The position numbers were made by a program, and so were the translations under genes. From Carallia brachiata (lineage: Eukaryota; Streptophyta; Magnoliopsida; Malpighiales; Rhizophoraceae): a DNA stretch of 64,000 bases. The stretch lies in contig JADCRB010000036.1 of the NCBI GenBank assembly GCA_021464245.1, positions 2,795,947 through 2,859,946 on the forward strand, read 5' to 3'. The notes beneath the pieces were generated by a model that ran no database searches, was not told where the DNA came from, and saw only the letters and a list, made by a program, of their open reading frames with translations. How positions within the stretch are numbered: the first letter of the stretch is position 1; every line of letters starts with the position of its first letter. This document shows positions 24,274 to 37,447 of the stretch, piece by piece.

Positions 24274-26175
24274 GGGTGTGGGTGCCATCTAATCTATCCA
24301 TATCTCTCTTTTCAATGAAGGTTGAGTTTGGGACGTTCAGCTTACGCATTGTTTACCCACAATATACCACACCCATATGCCGTTCCTTAGACACCTGCCT
24401 CATGGGATAAAGTCCTTTTGATCGTATTCCCAAGCTTTAAATATGTCATTTTTTAAAAGTTTTTATAAAAAAAAAAAGAACATCTTTTTTTATACAAAAA
24501 GAAATAATATTCAGCAGGAGTGTTATAATTAGGCTAAAAAAAAAACAGAGTATTACAATTACAAGTTTGAAGAATTCATATGTCATCAACCATTATCAAA
24601 CTTTATATTTGAGTTGAAATTTAAAATTCGAACTTAGACCTCATTTATTAAAAAAATGGAATACAATGCACCACAAGAAATATTAAAGAAAATGTTACGC
24701 AAAATGGAATGGATTTAAACATCATAGAAGACAATTCAGATCATAGAAGACGTGCTGAAATGAAATGTCCGTTGATTTTGATTAAAAATATTAACTATAA
24801 AGAAAGAGAAAAATAAAGACAAACAACATCGCGTCAATGCGTTATGATCAAATCCGTGGAGTACGTCTATATCATGAAGCTTGACTGCCAACGAACTTTA
24901 GATTAATGGTGCAAGAGTTGTTTTTAAATATAAAAATCTTCAGTTAGAGTTGATTAATAAAAAAGAAAGTTTAATCAGGTACACAAATATTTATAATTAA
25001 GAGTATACATAAATAAATTTTTTAAAAAAGATTTAAAATTTAAATTTAGATTGATATTATTTTAAAATATAAAGTGTAGACATTTTATTAAATTCTTTAA
25101 AAAAAAATTTTCTTTCCAATTTTTTTTTTTGATAATATAGTATAAAAAATTATTATTATTATATTCATATACGTACAAATATTGACATAAGCTTTTGTTT
25201 TAACTCTATTCCACGTCATATGTGTGGAACCCTGGGTGCATTTTATGACTTTACGAAACTTTTCCTTAAAAAAATTATGAAAGTCGACTGACCTATACAA
25301 TAACGTGAGTTTTTCAGAATTGGCTGTGCAACACCCGAGCTATCTCAGAACAAAGATTATAGCACCTTAGGCAAGCATTCACTTGAATCCATTGGATTGG
25401 GACCACAAAGGAAAAATTATATCACCCTCTACACAAGAAAAAATTTGCAGAATTGCTCGATAGCCATCGATCAGTTACAGTTGTGGAGTTTACTTCTTGA
25501 TGGATGCCAATAGGAATATCGTAATGAATTTCCAGTTCAATTTCTTCTAAATCTTTTTGGTCTATTCTTTAAATTTTGTATTAGCCTGGAACTCAAAAAC
25601 CAATAAATATTTAACAAAACATATCAGGGAATTTAGTAGTTAACATAACAGTCCTAGATATCTGCTAGTAAAACAATTTTACCGATGAGCTTCGAGTTTC
25701 TCAGTTAGAACAACGGATTGCAATTATAGCGAGTAGATATTTGTACAATTTTTTTTTTGGTCGTAATATTCCTACAAAAATTGATTGCTGTTAAATACCA
25801 CCATGTTGTTGGCAAAAATTTTCTTGTTGGCCTGTAAACAAAACAGATTATTATGTTCCTTGTTTTATGGTCCTTCAACAAGATGGAATACTCTTGGCGC
25901 AGAATAGAATGGGAGCTTTCGTTGGATGCACCAGAGGCGATTATGTTTCTACTTGTAACTATTTAAGTATAGTCATGTTGTCTTACTCGTATTATATATC
26001 ATCATACGTTATAAAAATGACAGTGTAGCAGGACCCATTATACACTCTGGGATCGATGTTCCGACATGCTATGTGTAGAGATTAATGTCACATGATGTTA
26101 CGTTGCCCTTGGTAGGCACAAATTATATAATTCATTGTGCATAAAATCTGGGATTTGATAATTTTGTCAAATGCC

Positions 26176-29100
26176 TCAGAAACTGGCTTCCTCGGTTGTT
26201 GGCCGCCTCAAGTAATACCGCAAACTGTTCGCAAGAACCTGCGAAATTTAATGAATCATGACTTTTCCTCAGCATATTAAACTCTATTTTCTTAATAACA
26301 GTCAAATTTCATAGGTCCTACTCAATTTAGAGCCAACCAAATTACACTGTTTTCCTGGTTATACATAATGTAAATGTATTACTTGTTTGTGCATGTCAAG
26401 ACAACAATGCACATGCCTCAATGCTCAAGTTTCTATCGGACATGTCCAGGGAGAGTTTATGTTCTCAGAACTGGATTAGCAACCCCCCAGCCCCGGTAGC
26501 TCGCTTGTTACATGTGGATTTTAATCATTAATGCGATTCAGTTATTTCATGTAAAGAAAAAAAAAAAGCTCAAGCTTTTGTAGGCCAAATTTGACATTGT
26601 GAATCATGGCTAATTTAAATTTTACCTGTTGAAGAGGCTTCCTGATGGCTTTACCTTGGTAGCTGACATGAAACTTTGCCTTGGCCAACAAGCCCTGGTT
26701 GACAGATAAGAAATAGCAATCTAATTAAGCAACGTGCTTAATTCTGTTTCAAAGTAAAAAGGTGAGAAACAAACAGGAAAAATAGTAAAATCCCAACAAG
26801 GGGTATAGCCGAAAGATTGACTACCTCTGTATCAAACTCTCCCGATTCAACAGCGATATTAATGTCAGTGATAATCTTTACAAGATCCACTAACAGTCCT
26901 GGGCGGTCAGCTGTCTCCACATAAAGCAAGCTGTTACAAAGATTCTGTCAACCATTTGGCGATTGATATACACTGATTAACATCTTAGAGGAAACAGTTT
27001 ATGAGTTCGCTTCATCCCTAAAAAGCACAGCTAAATACCAACACATCATTCTCATTGTTCCATTGGCATCCTTCTGCAAAATTAAACAAATGGAAGATAG
27101 CTCTTGCTCATCCCCCCTAGCCCCCAAACATCTAATTTAACATAAAAACTATGTTGATCCATTTTCTTAACCACAATAACACTTTCCCTTGCCAAATATG
27201 GGGTTAGTTTACTAAACAATCATTCAAGAAATTAAGTTAAGAGTTGCAAAACAGCATGTAATAGGATATGTCGGTTCTGGAAGAACAAAGGAAGCATACT
27301 CCTGCTGGTGTCAAAATAAACAACTCATGCCAGACGCTGGGGACATTAATTAGTTCTCACACTCAACATTCAAGAAACTGATTTTTGCTAATATGGAAGG
27401 AGTGTGAGATATTGACCTCTATTTCATAGAATATTGTTCCTAGCGAGACTATCCTTCGAACAAGGTAAATGTTGACCACTCGTAGAATCCCTTATGTGTA
27501 TCAATTATAACAACAAAGACGTGCTGGAAAAAAAAATTATGATGCAGTTAATAACACCATAAGGTTATTATTTTGATTCCACCTAACGTAGTTATTGTTC
27601 AATTATCTTCCATTTCCTAGAAGAAAATTGTGTGTGATGCCTTTACCTTCTTATAAGCAAATTAACTTTGAGCTCTGTACTGAAAAAAATCGCTGTAAGC
27701 AAATCTTTCAGTCTTACAGCTACTAGAGGACTCAAAATATATGGTTTCTCATCATTAACAGATGTCTCTTGTAAGACATATTATCATGAGAGAGAACATG
27801 CTGGACAGTCTCATCTCCAATCAGAATATGCAAAGAAAGATGTATGACCAACTAAACTGGCAAAGTTACAAAAAAAAACAATGGTTAATATGGGTTTAAC
27901 TATTATTTTCAAACCCAAACTAACTAATGTATTCAATACAGGCCAGGTTCAACATCCAGGCTTCAAACAAATCTTCTTTTGTCAAAACTGATAACTTAAC
28001 ATCGACGAACAACTCAAATCATGCTTTGACTTCTTGGGTGGGTGTGACCTAGGTGAGGAAAAAAGGTCTTAATAATAATGGGTTTAACTTAGAAGAGATA
28101 GCTAGTTTCTCACATCTCACCACCCTTGCAAGACCAAGCTCACCATACCATCAAGACATTTGTTGCTCACATTTATAACAAATAATAAGAAATATATATA
28201 TCATAGTCTAACCTTCATTTATCAAGCATCAAATAATATTTAAAACTGTGATTACTGATGTTATAATTCTCCAATTCATCTGTCACATTAGGCAAGCTCA
28301 AAATGAGCATTTGTTATTAGATGTAGTGCCAGATGGAAAATGACCAAAACATCAGTAAAGAATTTGACCTAGTTACCTTCTTTCAGGACCATCATCAGAG
28401 ACACTTATGTGGGTTGCTATGTCAACATCAACCTAAGAAATTGAAACATATCAACTGATAAGCAGAAGTAAATAATGCGGCTAAAATGCTAAATGGAATG
28501 GTGACATCCATATTTAAAGTCTCTCATCATATCAGTTTGCAGGACCTGAAAACAAAGAGAACAAGGGTAAGAAGAAAACTCACCGGCAACAGCTTTTTTC
28601 AAACCAGGTGGAGTTTGAGACATGTATAAGGGAAGAATAATGAACTTAAAAGTAAAATTTGAAAATAAGATAGGACGATATAAACCTGCTGTTTGGGCGG
28701 GACAACACCAAAGGCAGCTCCCATCGCTAACTGGGAACTTGATTCCTGGACAACCAGTTTGACATTCATTAGCCTCATAGGGAGAGCAATGTTCCGCAAC
28801 AATATAATTTCAAAGTGATTGGTCAGGAATGGAAATAAAGCCCATGACAATTACTGGATGATACTGAAGCAGATTGCTTATGATTGTCAAACGGATTGCC
28901 TCAAGCAGCTCTGGGTCTTCAACTTTTCTTCCTGTATCACTGCAGGAAAAACTCTACCAGAAGCAATCAGATTCACAAAGAAAAGCTTCTATGAAACAGA
29001 TCCAAATGTTCACTCAATGCCAAGGATGAAATAGCTTCTGTGAGTATTTTGTTTCCAAGCATGACTATTCCTAACAGATCCTATAAACAAATTATGCAAA

Positions 29101-30745
29101 CAGTTCTGCAGCCGATCAAAATATGTCAAGTTCTATGCATTCATCAGATACATATATTGGTAAGATTTATTTAAATGTAAAACATTTTCCAATCTGCAGA
29201 GAGAGAGAGAGAGAGAGAGAGAGCAGTAAACATCACTCTTCTTAGATAGCAAATTCATCAAAGGTCAGAAACACGAAAACATCTCCAGATGTAACTTACG
29301 CTTTAGTGATGGCAAATGTATTGTGCTTCCCAGAAGAATCCAAAAACACATTAGCCTTTACAACATTTAGCCCAAGGTTCTTTAGTGCATTCATCTGTAA
29401 CAAGTTTGCCAATATTTTCATCATATTATGCTGAATGAAGGGCAGCAAATGCCTACTGCAGAACAAGAACATAAAAGGCCGAAGACAACTAAACATGATT
29501 ATCTTGGCAAGTAAATGGCTTTATACAGTATCCAGAAGTGCTCCAAGGCGATCCCCAAAGGTTATCTCCACCACAGTTGCATCTGGATTGGAGTCTTGGT
29601 CAATTATAACTTTGGGAGTTGGAATTGAATCGGTATCATTGTAACTTCCATCCTGTTTAAAAATAAGTTGGCCAACTCAAAAACCAAAACAATATCTTAC
29701 CATTCAATGGAAACAAACTAATTCCAGACCTCGACGGTTGTAGTTGTAGATGCTCTTGGGACCTTTGTCTTAGAAGACCACAATCTGACATCATTTCACA
29801 TGCATAATCAGCAATAATATTATGACCTAAAATCACGAGGTAATTGTTGTATGCCAAAAAGACAAAGCAAAAATTGGTTCTTTCATTGGGGGATGCTATA
29901 TTGAAATCCGTTTAATGTTTTCCTCTTATATTCTCCAGAGGAAGAAATGAAGCCTCAGAGACTTCTCATTCAGTCACTAATTGTTACAGATTCCAGTTGT
30001 CCATGCCACAATTCTTCTGATGTCATCATTGAATACCTACTCGGTGGTTGCCTTAAGATGGCAAAATATACAGAAATACCGAGCTTATATTCCATTCTTG
30101 AGAATTAGGGCATGGATTGAAGAATTTTAACAGTGGCATGGCTGTGAATTTCTACAGCAGGATAAGTCATCGCAGCGGAATAACCAAGGCAAAGTCTTTG
30201 CCAAAGCAGTAAAATAAAATTTGGCTGGAGATAATAACTCAGAAATGTCCACAAGTACCACCAACCGTATCATCCCATTAGGAATTACAAGGGCAATAAT
30301 GGGGTTTAGTTCAACTGTCCTGCCATAGCAAATGTCAAGTGCACCTTTAACACTTGGGATTTGCTAACAGTAAAATGTTAATGTTATCAATGACACTGAT
30401 AGTTAGTTGGCAGTCCATTTCCCATCAAAATATCAAAATCCGAGACTGAAAATCAAAACCCAACTCGACCCAACAGAGCACAACTATGCAATATAATCAC
30501 AAATATTGAAATCAAACATCACACAAAACTCACCAATATTATCCCAAGCAAGTTCAAACTACAATCCTGCTAAAAAAGGAGCGAACTTTGAACTTCTAAA
30601 TTAAATGCAAAGATTACCTGCCAGATTCGTGGCAAATGGAACGGAGTGGCGCAGTGGCAGAAGCAAAAGACAAAGGGGGACTTTCGACAACTTTGGCATT
30701 GCTAAAGCAAAGTGCAAAATTGGCAAAAGCCATAGACACAGCCAT
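26176..30745 (-). CDS. ACR12: Chloroplast ACT-domain protein, ACR12 type
   Basis: Two ACT (amino-acid-binding) domains behind a transit peptide. Arabidopsis ACR11/ACR12 are plastid proteins; ACR11 is linked to glutamine sensing and Fd-GOGAT control, so a regulatory role in amino-acid metabolism is likely. Ten exons on the reverse strand, in transcript order: 30618-30745, 29730-29784, 29527-29652, 29300-29394, 28855-28939, 28686-28745, 28377-28432, 26825-26930, 26626-26694, 26176-26238. They sum to 843 bases: 280 residues, no indel. The N terminus ([16 protein letters not shown], rich in Ala/Ser) fits a plastid signal. ACT 1 reads [20 protein letters not shown] then [22 protein letters not shown] 2 reads [20 protein letters not shown] then [13 protein letters not shown]. 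The C terminus is SLRYYLRRP followed by a short tail. The donor after exon 2 (GTCTGG) is weak; the other sites are ordinary. Confidence 0.9.
29199..29223. repeat. (GA)n microsatellite in ACR12 intron
   Basis: Twelve GA units on the + strand (TC on the coding strand), within an intron of the reverse-strand ACR12 gene. Confidence 0.9.
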
Positions 30746-31065
30746 TGCTCTCTTCTTCCTCTCTGCGTGTACTTTTTTGTGCAAAGAGGGAAAGAATGAA
30801 GGGAATGGATTGAATTGACTTAAAGCGAAGAAACAACGAAACCCAGATCAAGAAACATCCCGAATTCCAAGGATAGACTGATGCATGTTGCAAAGTTCAA
30901 GTAAATATCCAAATGCCACAAGGGAACAAATGGACACCACCCAGCATTTATATCTCCAGTTGGCCCCTTACATGCAAAGTTTCTCTTTCTCTTACCTCAT
31001 TTTCATCTCCAACGTCCGTCCCTCATCTTAATCTCATCTGCATTTGTCTCTTGTCTTTACTTATA

Positions 31066-31104
31066 GTTTTTATTTTTATTTTTATTTTTATTTTTATTTT
31101 TTTT
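31066..31104. repeat. (TTTTA)n-like tract
   Basis: Five to six TTTTTA units followed by a T8 run, upstream of the reverse-strand ACR12 gene. Confidence 0.85.
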
Positions 31105-31521
31105 CAATCAAGGGTGGCTTGCCACTGGCCCGTGAGAGGGGTGAGTCAGCACCAGTACATTGAATTTTTACACCAAATTTATTCAAAAACACAAACTGTA
31201 TCTAACAAAAATAACATCACATAAAATAATAATTTAATAATAATTTATTACACTTTATTTTATATTATTCTATATTTAAAATTATTTATTATTATTTATT
31301 TTTAGTTAAATAAATATTTATATTGAGGCGTAATAGAAGACTTTTAGAGTTGTTAGTAGCAAAACTGAATATGAAAAATGTTTATATAGATTTAATAATA
31401 TTTTAATAATAAATTTTTTTATAAAAAATTAAATAAAAATATTAATAATTTAAAAATTGGTTTCAATTCACAAGAACCAACATACTCCCACGAAAACCAA
31501 ACGTAATCAAATTAGATTCAA

Positions 31522-32273
31522 GGAGTGTTTGATTTTGTGTTTGTAAATTATTGTTAATTTTAAAAGTAAAAAATTAAATAATTAGTTAAGTTTCCAACAA
31601 ACAAGTGACTATTGATATATAATTCTATAAAAAATAAGTAAAATTATTTTTTATTTTTATTCGATAAAAATAATAATTACAAAACTAATCTTCATTTATA
31701 AAGCCTGTCGTGCGCCACCAGAAACAACGCTGCGCCGTTTAATGTGCCAAAAAAGAAAAAAGTATTAAATATTTTTAAAAAATTTTTGATTGTGAACACT
31801 AAAGTAACCTTTTATTTTAATATTTTTTTTTTATACTTACATCAGAAGTGCCCACTCTATTAAAATAAAATATTTTTTATTCAACTTTTTAAATTTTTAT
31901 TTTTGTAAACTGTAAAATGATTCCATCGTGTAAAAAGTAATTTAAATGATATATTAAAAATGATATTTTTAATAATATTTATTATAAATTATAGTTGTTC
32001 TTCAATTCATATATTTAGTAAGTTTTTATTTATAATTATACAAGTTATATTTTTATAAAATTAATTTAAATTAACTAGAGATAAAAATAATATAATAAAA
32101 ATAAAATATTTAAAATTATCATTTTATTAATTTATCAGTAACAGTTAATGTTAATTTAATCAAATACTATAATTTCATTTCTTCAACAATAATAATAATA
32201 ATAAATAACAATAATTAAAAATTAATAAAAATAATAATAATTAACAATCAGTAATTATAAAATCAAACACCCC
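31522..32273. mobile_element. 752-bp inverted-repeat element (non-autonomous DNA transposon)
   Basis: The left end GGAGTGTTTGATTTTG is inverted at the right end (AAATCAAACACCCC), with one mismatch near the tip. The interior is A/T-rich and encodes no transposase. CAA lies on both sides (31519-31521, 32274-32276), a possible 3-bp duplication, so a PIF/Harbinger-like origin is possible. Superfamily is uncertain. Confidence 0.6.
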
Positions 32274-32680
32274 CAAACGCATGATCCAATCGAAACATAA
32301 CAGATTCTGTCAAAAAAAAAAAAAACATAACAGATTATATACACACTCGCAACGTGTGTGTATGTAATGTTTTTAGCGTGAAAGATAAAGCGCACTTTTT
32401 TTAGCCCAAAGCCGAAAGCGACGCGTTTGGTTGAGAGTTGATGGATGAGACACACCACTCGCTCACTCGCTTTTGTCTCCATCATCTTTTCTTTTTGGTC
32501 TGTCTCCATTATCATTCAATGTGCAGGAGTTGCGTTTAACTACCCAACTGCATGGTTATCTATCCAGAGATAATGCCATTGGATTTGGGTTGGCCCTTTC
32601 CGCTACGTTGTTTAGACAGACTCATGGGCCGTAGCTTTGTTCGGCTTCTTTGTGAGTTAAGGTTCCTGTTATGGAGAAAA

Positions 32681-32843
32681 AATAATAACCAGTCGGGGAA
32701 GCAGCCTTTGCTGCAATGGTAAATCCTCTAACCACCAGGTTTGGGTTTGAATTTGAACCTATTATTCCCATATTCCCTCTTCTATCAGTTGTACTACAGT
32801 TTTTCTAAGACCAAATAATAATAATAATAATAATAATAACCAG
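32681..32843 (+). mobile_element. SINE with 12-bp target-site duplication
   Basis: A 139-bp insert (32693-32831) lies between two copies of AATAATAACCAG (32681-32692, 32832-32843). It opens with a tRNA-like head: TGCAATGGTAAATCCTCTAA (A-box region) and GGGTTTGAATTTGAACC (B-box region). It ends in an (AAT)n tail. Confidence 0.75.
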
Positions 32844-33031
32844 CAGGTGTTGATTTAGATGACATGAGTCTGAATTTACTTGATCAGAAGTCTCGGTTTT
32901 AAATCTTGAGTATGCAGTCATGTTAAATATATGTTGGGAGATCTTTACCTCCCTTCGGCGCCCATCCGAATCGGTCCAGATTAGTCAGCTCATTGGACTG
33001 ATACTGAGCAGTTTCAGACAAAAAAAAAATA
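32844..33031 (+). mobile_element. Second SINE, same family as the copy at 10141-10849
   Basis: It starts directly after the previous SINE's right repeat. It shares with the 10.7-kb copy the GTGTTGAT head, a B-box-like CGGTTTTAAATCTTGAG, TTGGGAGATCTTTACCTCCC, GAATCGGTCCAGATTAGTCA and an A-rich tail that passes into (AAT)n. Its own target-site duplication cannot be read because both flanks are AAT repeats. Confidence 0.65.
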
Positions 33032-33057
33032 ATAATAATAGAGTTTCATTCCTATCA

Positions 33058-33093
<36 letters not shown>
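33058..33093. repeat. (AAT)n microsatellite
   Basis: About twelve AAT/TAA units. The phrase AATAATAATAGAGTTTC occurs both before and after it, so part of the flank may be duplicated. Confidence 0.85.
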
Positions 33094-33094
<1 letters not shown>

Positions 33095-36000
33095 GAGTTT
33101 CTTACCAAATATCCTATGAGTTAAATTTTAAGATTTTTATCTTAAAAATTTTGAGTAAGTGTAAAATTAGAAAAATAAAAAAAATTATTTTTATTATATA
33201 ACTCACCACCTAATTTTTAATAAACTGAAAAATAAATAATAATATTAATAATAGAAAATATGTTCGCTTGGGGTTGAAGTTTGGATTTCCAGTAAAGTTA
33301 TAGAATTATGGGCCTGTCAACAACGTTGTTATGAGTGAGCGAACAACTTATTGGGTATCTTACTTGAAGCGTCCAGCCCAATGAATAATTAATTTTAACA
33401 ATTCTTGAATCTCTTCATTCTGTGAGCAATCTCGATTTTTTTTTCCCTTTCTCCCATCGGCCTTAAATCAATTAACTAAATCCTATCACTTGAATAGTTT
33501 ATATTAAAGAAAATAATTTAATTCAATTTGCTTTGTATGGGAGATAAAATTCAATCAGTAAATCAAATCATAGAAGTGATAGAGTGCAGTTTTGTGCAGT
33601 AAAAAAATTAGGAGAGTTAGAAATGAATTGATTTGTGAGTCTCACACATTAAAAAAAAATATATATATATATATAATATATATTAAAATATTCGTCTAAA
33701 CATTGTTTTTTAAAATATAATAATTTATTTTGTGAGTTTTGCTACTAACTCATTGAGTCCGCCAACTTTTTTTCAAAGTGACATACCTAATTACAGTTTT
33801 AGTAAGCCTTGACAATCTTTTTATTATTATTTACTAATTGGAGTAGTACATCACAGATTTACACAGCACAAGTGTTTCTTCCTTTTCCATGAACTCCTCC
33901 GTGCTAAGTATAGACAAAATTTGACCCTTGAAATTATGCTACATGATTTTGCCATCAAAATTGTCCCAAACCACCCCCCCCCCGGGGGGGTCCCCCCAAC
34001 AACGAACAAGAAAAAAAAAGAAAAAAGAAAAATTCACTTTGAATCATAAATTTTTTAATTCAAGTAATTATGATGTCAGATATCAGGAAGTAATATGTAA
34101 TCATTTCAAATATATAGTGCGTTATGTCACTAATGTCTGTAAATCCATGTACATATTGTTGCATCATGCATTACCACAGTGACAGTAACATTTTGACATT
34201 AGGGGAAGGACCAGAAAGTCAGCAACGTTGCTAGAAGAGTATTTGTCAATGTCAAAGAGTGAAAGCTCAAACTACGATCAATTATAAGAAACGTGTTGTT
34301 ATGTTCACACATCTACCTACAGACCATCTAATGATATAATCACGGAAATTGTCAGTGTCCACTCCAAGTCAAATACACATGGGAAACAAAGGAAATGCTT
34401 AAATTGTTCACCATCACATTCTGCAGAACACAATTAATAACTTTCCCAAGCATATAAGGCCATGTTTCTCCACTGTTTGTTAGGAGCGGATGGTATTGAA
34501 GGCATATGGGGTAATGAGTCCTAAAAATTAAATTACCATAAAAAAAACTGGGAATTGATTTTAGCACGCGGCTTTTAGTTCTATACATGCTAAAAGCCTA
34601 AAACTGTTGCTTTTAGCCAATTTAGGCGACGGTTTTGGGTGCTTAAAGTCAAATTCCACGTGTCAATATCAAAAACATAATCATAATTTGTAAATTATAT
34701 TTGATTTATATATAGTTCTTTTAGTACTAGATTTCAGTATTTGAAAATTATATTAAATTTTAACTAATTCGATTCGAGTTAGAAAGGACTCACGTGTAAT
34801 TATATTTTATACGTTACTGAAAGTGTTTATAAAAATTTGTTGACGGAAATCACATAATCATAGCATCAATTGAATTACGTTCACCAAAATTGGCATGCCA
34901 AACATTAATTGAACATGAAAGTTTTAAGTAATCAAACCCTGATTTGTATTGCAGGAACGTAGTTGACAGGACAGAAGGAATGTGAACGGAATTTTCTTTG
35001 GTATAGTGCTATTTTGAGTTCTCAACAGAATTCTCTCTCCAAAAGTGCAACAAATACAACTCAGCGTGGAATATTCAGCCGCACGCTGTAAAGGAAAACG
35101 TCTGGCGCGGGTCCTAAGCTTACAAAAATTGGCTCAACGCAGCAGAATCATAACAATCCATTTCAACGTCCCACGCTCTTTCATGTAATAATTAGACAAT
35201 TAATATCCAGTCCAGGAAAAGTTCAGAGAATTGTTAGGCCAAGAGGTTGCAAAAAATTGCCAAAAAGAGATTTCTGTAATTTGAGTCTGCTATACCGACT
35301 ATGCTATGACAAGCTCTGAGAAAAGACGTTTTCTCCAAAAATGATTACCCACAATGGGAATGATTACAGCTGAATTTTGCACTCTGTCAAATATACTGAG
35401 TACGATCCAAGCCAACAAGGGAAAGAGAATTAAAACCAAATGATAGACTCAATCCATTATTAGCTCAAACTTTCTCCACGTTAACTCACAGAATGTACAA
35501 ATACAATCCATAAAATAGAAATGCTCACACAAGTACGAGAACACACCTCCATGCAAACACATGTTGCCCACATTCCACAAATCGAATTCCAGATCAATGA
35601 AGCAGGCTAAAAATAAAGAACAAATAAAGTGAATAAGTTTTTGTGATCCAAGAGGTATAGACCGGATGTGAGTAGTAGTTTCTATCTCATCATAGACGGG
35701 ATTGAGGAGGTGAGCGACTGGAGTTTGAATTCTAATTTTCTTAGTTGGAGACTAATTACCTCAACTATTGTAATTCTTCAAAGATAATAGACACAATAGA
35801 ACCAAAGGGACATGATAACCAGGCAAGGCAATTAATTCGATATTGAGAAATGCAAACCTAGTATAGTTGACAATCTAACAAATGGCTACAACTCTGAATC
35901 TTTCCCAAAAATAGTGTCATCCCCCACATCACCAAAAAAGGCTAAAACATTAACCAACATGGAAAAATCCACACAAAAACCAGCCTACTCCAATGACCAT

Positions 36001-36388
36001 TATTCCATAATGCTATGCTATGCTATCCTATTTAATCAGTCAGCCTCCCATTTGTCAGGGCACAACAATGCTTCACAATAAAAGGAAAAAAATGGCTACT
36101 TTGGAAGCAAGTTGTAGCAACGGAGCTTAACCATTAAAGAAGAAGAATTTATAACAGTAATCACAAGAAAGACAGGTAGATTTGACTTTGTGATTTCCTT
36201 GAAATCCCATTCCATCCATTTCCCACTGAAAATGAAATCCTAATTCCTGACACATCATATCAAAATTATAAGGAAAAAATATATATATTTCGATAATGAT
36301 AACAACAACAAAATGACATCAAGATGAAAAAAAAATTCAACAAAGATTAAAAAAAAAAACCCCAAAACCCTGAAAACAAAAACTTTCA

Positions 36389-37447
36389 TCAAGAAGAAAG
36401 AGGCCTTGGAGGGGGCAAGAGTTGATGGAGATTCTGAGTCACCTCTCTTTGTCCACCACTATTTCTCAGAATGAAAGGGTGCTGCAGCAGCTGCATCGCC
36501 GTCCACCGCCGGTTGGGCTCCCTCTGCAAGCAACAAGAAATGAAGTTCCGGAACTCCAAGGATGCGGTGGGCGGCGCCTCCGGCGGCTGCGACATACAAA
36601 TTGCACACATCAAGCTGGCCCAGTCCCCTTGCCGGCCAACCGCGAAGGGAAATCTCCCCAGATAAAACTCCAATATACTAACCCCTAAACTCCATACGTC
36701 GCCGGCGAAGCCGTCGTATTGGCCGTGGTTCAAGTCGGTGTTGATTCTCTCCGGGCTCATGTACGCAATCGTCCCAACCGAGGAATTGCAAGGGTCCATC
36801 GTCTGTGCCAGAATCCGGCTCACCCCGAAGTCTGCAATCTTGACGTTCTTCCGGGAATTGATTAGGAGATTCGAGGGCTTGATGTCCCGGTGCACGATGT
36901 GCCGCCGGTGGAGATAGGCGATCCCGCTCAAGATTTGGCGGGCCACGTCCGACAGGTGGGCTTCGCTAGCGATGTGGGCTCCCTCGAGGGATCCGCCGTC
37001 CATGAATTCCAGCAGCACCTGGATCTCGCCGTTGTGGTCGAACATTTCGTGGCACCGGACGACGTTCGGGTGGTTGACGTCGCGGAGGATCTCGATCTCG
37101 CGGCAGATCTGGTTGCGGACGGAGTCCTCGTGGTGGCCATATATCACCTTCAGCGCGTAGATGCGCCCGCTGGGGCGGTGCACCACTTTGTAGACAGTGC
37201 CGCCGGTGCCGCTTCCGATTCTGTTGAGTCTATCGAGCTCCGAGTAGCTCAGCTGCTGCTGCTGCTGCTGCTGCTGCTTTTGGTGGGTCGTCTGCTGGTT
37301 ACTCGTCGACGGGGGGGCGGAGCTGGAGGTCGGAGGCAGGGGGAGAGGGACAGCTAATTTCGGGTCTCGCTGGGGAAGAGGCAGGGGTTCGGGGCGCCGC
37401 CGCTGTTTCCCGGCCGCCGTGGGCGGTGGAGATTGGCTGGGTCTCAT
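36389..37447 (-). CDS. MAP kinase kinase, MKK4/MKK5 group
   Basis: Dual-specificity kinase that activates MPK3/MPK6-type MAP kinases in immune, stomatal and abscission signalling, known for the Arabidopsis group C members MKK4 and MKK5. One intronless exon of 352 residues, the usual length. Order: N-terminal basic-hydrophobic docking region ([17 protein letters not shown] followed by LAVPLPL, residues 14-37), a glutamine tract of eight CAG codons (58-65), glycine loop GSGTGG (78-83), catalytic Lys100, HRD at 186-188, DFG at 206-208, and the plant activation-loop sites T216 and S222 (S/T-x5-S/T). The kinase domain ends with QHPFILR, followed by a Pro-rich tail. Codon use is clearly GC-rich against its AT-rich surroundings. 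No frame break. Which paralogue (4 or 5) cannot be told from sequence alone. Confidence 0.95.
   Translation of the reverse strand: MRPSQSPPPTAAGKQRRRPEPLPLPQRDPKLAVPLPLPPTSSSAPPSTSNQQTTHQKQQQQQQQQLSYSELDRLNRIGSGTGGTVYKVVHRPSGRIYALKVIYGHHEDSVRNQICREIEILRDVNHPNVVRCHEMFDHNGEIQVLLEFMDGGSLEGAHIASEAHLSDVARQILSGIAYLHRRHIVHRDIKPSNLLINSRKNVKIADFGVSRILAQTMDPCNSSVGTIAYMSPERINTDLNHGQYDGFAGDVWSLGVSILEFYLGRFPFAVGRQGDWASLMCAICMSQPPEAPPTASLEFRNFISCCLQREPNRRWTAMQLLQHPFILRNSGGQREVTQNLHQLLPPPRPLSS
37253..37276 (-). repeat. CAG trinucleotide run encoding eight glutamines
   Basis: Eight uninterrupted CTG on the + strand are read as CAG codons in the MKK N-terminal linker, between the docking region and the kinase domain. 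Confidence 0.95.

Larger units (their letters stand above)
23244..26175. other. Intergenic, AT-rich, with short tandem repeats
   Basis: No gene is supported. It contains (CAATTGC)4 at 24186-24213, (TA)n at 24249-24273, and low-complexity A/T DNA at 24430-25160. From 25300 to 26170 the base composition is more balanced, but I see no coding or repeat structure. Confidence 0.5.
30746..36388. other. Intergenic between ACR12 (5' side) and MKK (3' side)
   Basis: About 5.6 kb. The first few hundred bases are the ACR12 leader and promoter. A (TTTTA)n tract lies at 31066-31104. Inverted-repeat and SINE insertions (listed separately) fill 31522-33095. 33640-33690 is AT-rich with (TA)n. A C10-G7-T-C6 block sits at 33974-33997. 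From 34200 to 36380 composition is more even and no coding frame is convincing; a SINE-like phrase (GACTGGAGTTTGAATTCTAA) occurs near 35715-35740. The last part is MKK 3' untranslated region. Confidence 0.5.

Noticed and set aside
36890..37357. 155-codon open frame on the + strand opposite the kinase
   Set aside because: Leu/Val-rich antisense reading of the GC-rich MKK N-terminal half, including the CAG run read as poly-Leu.
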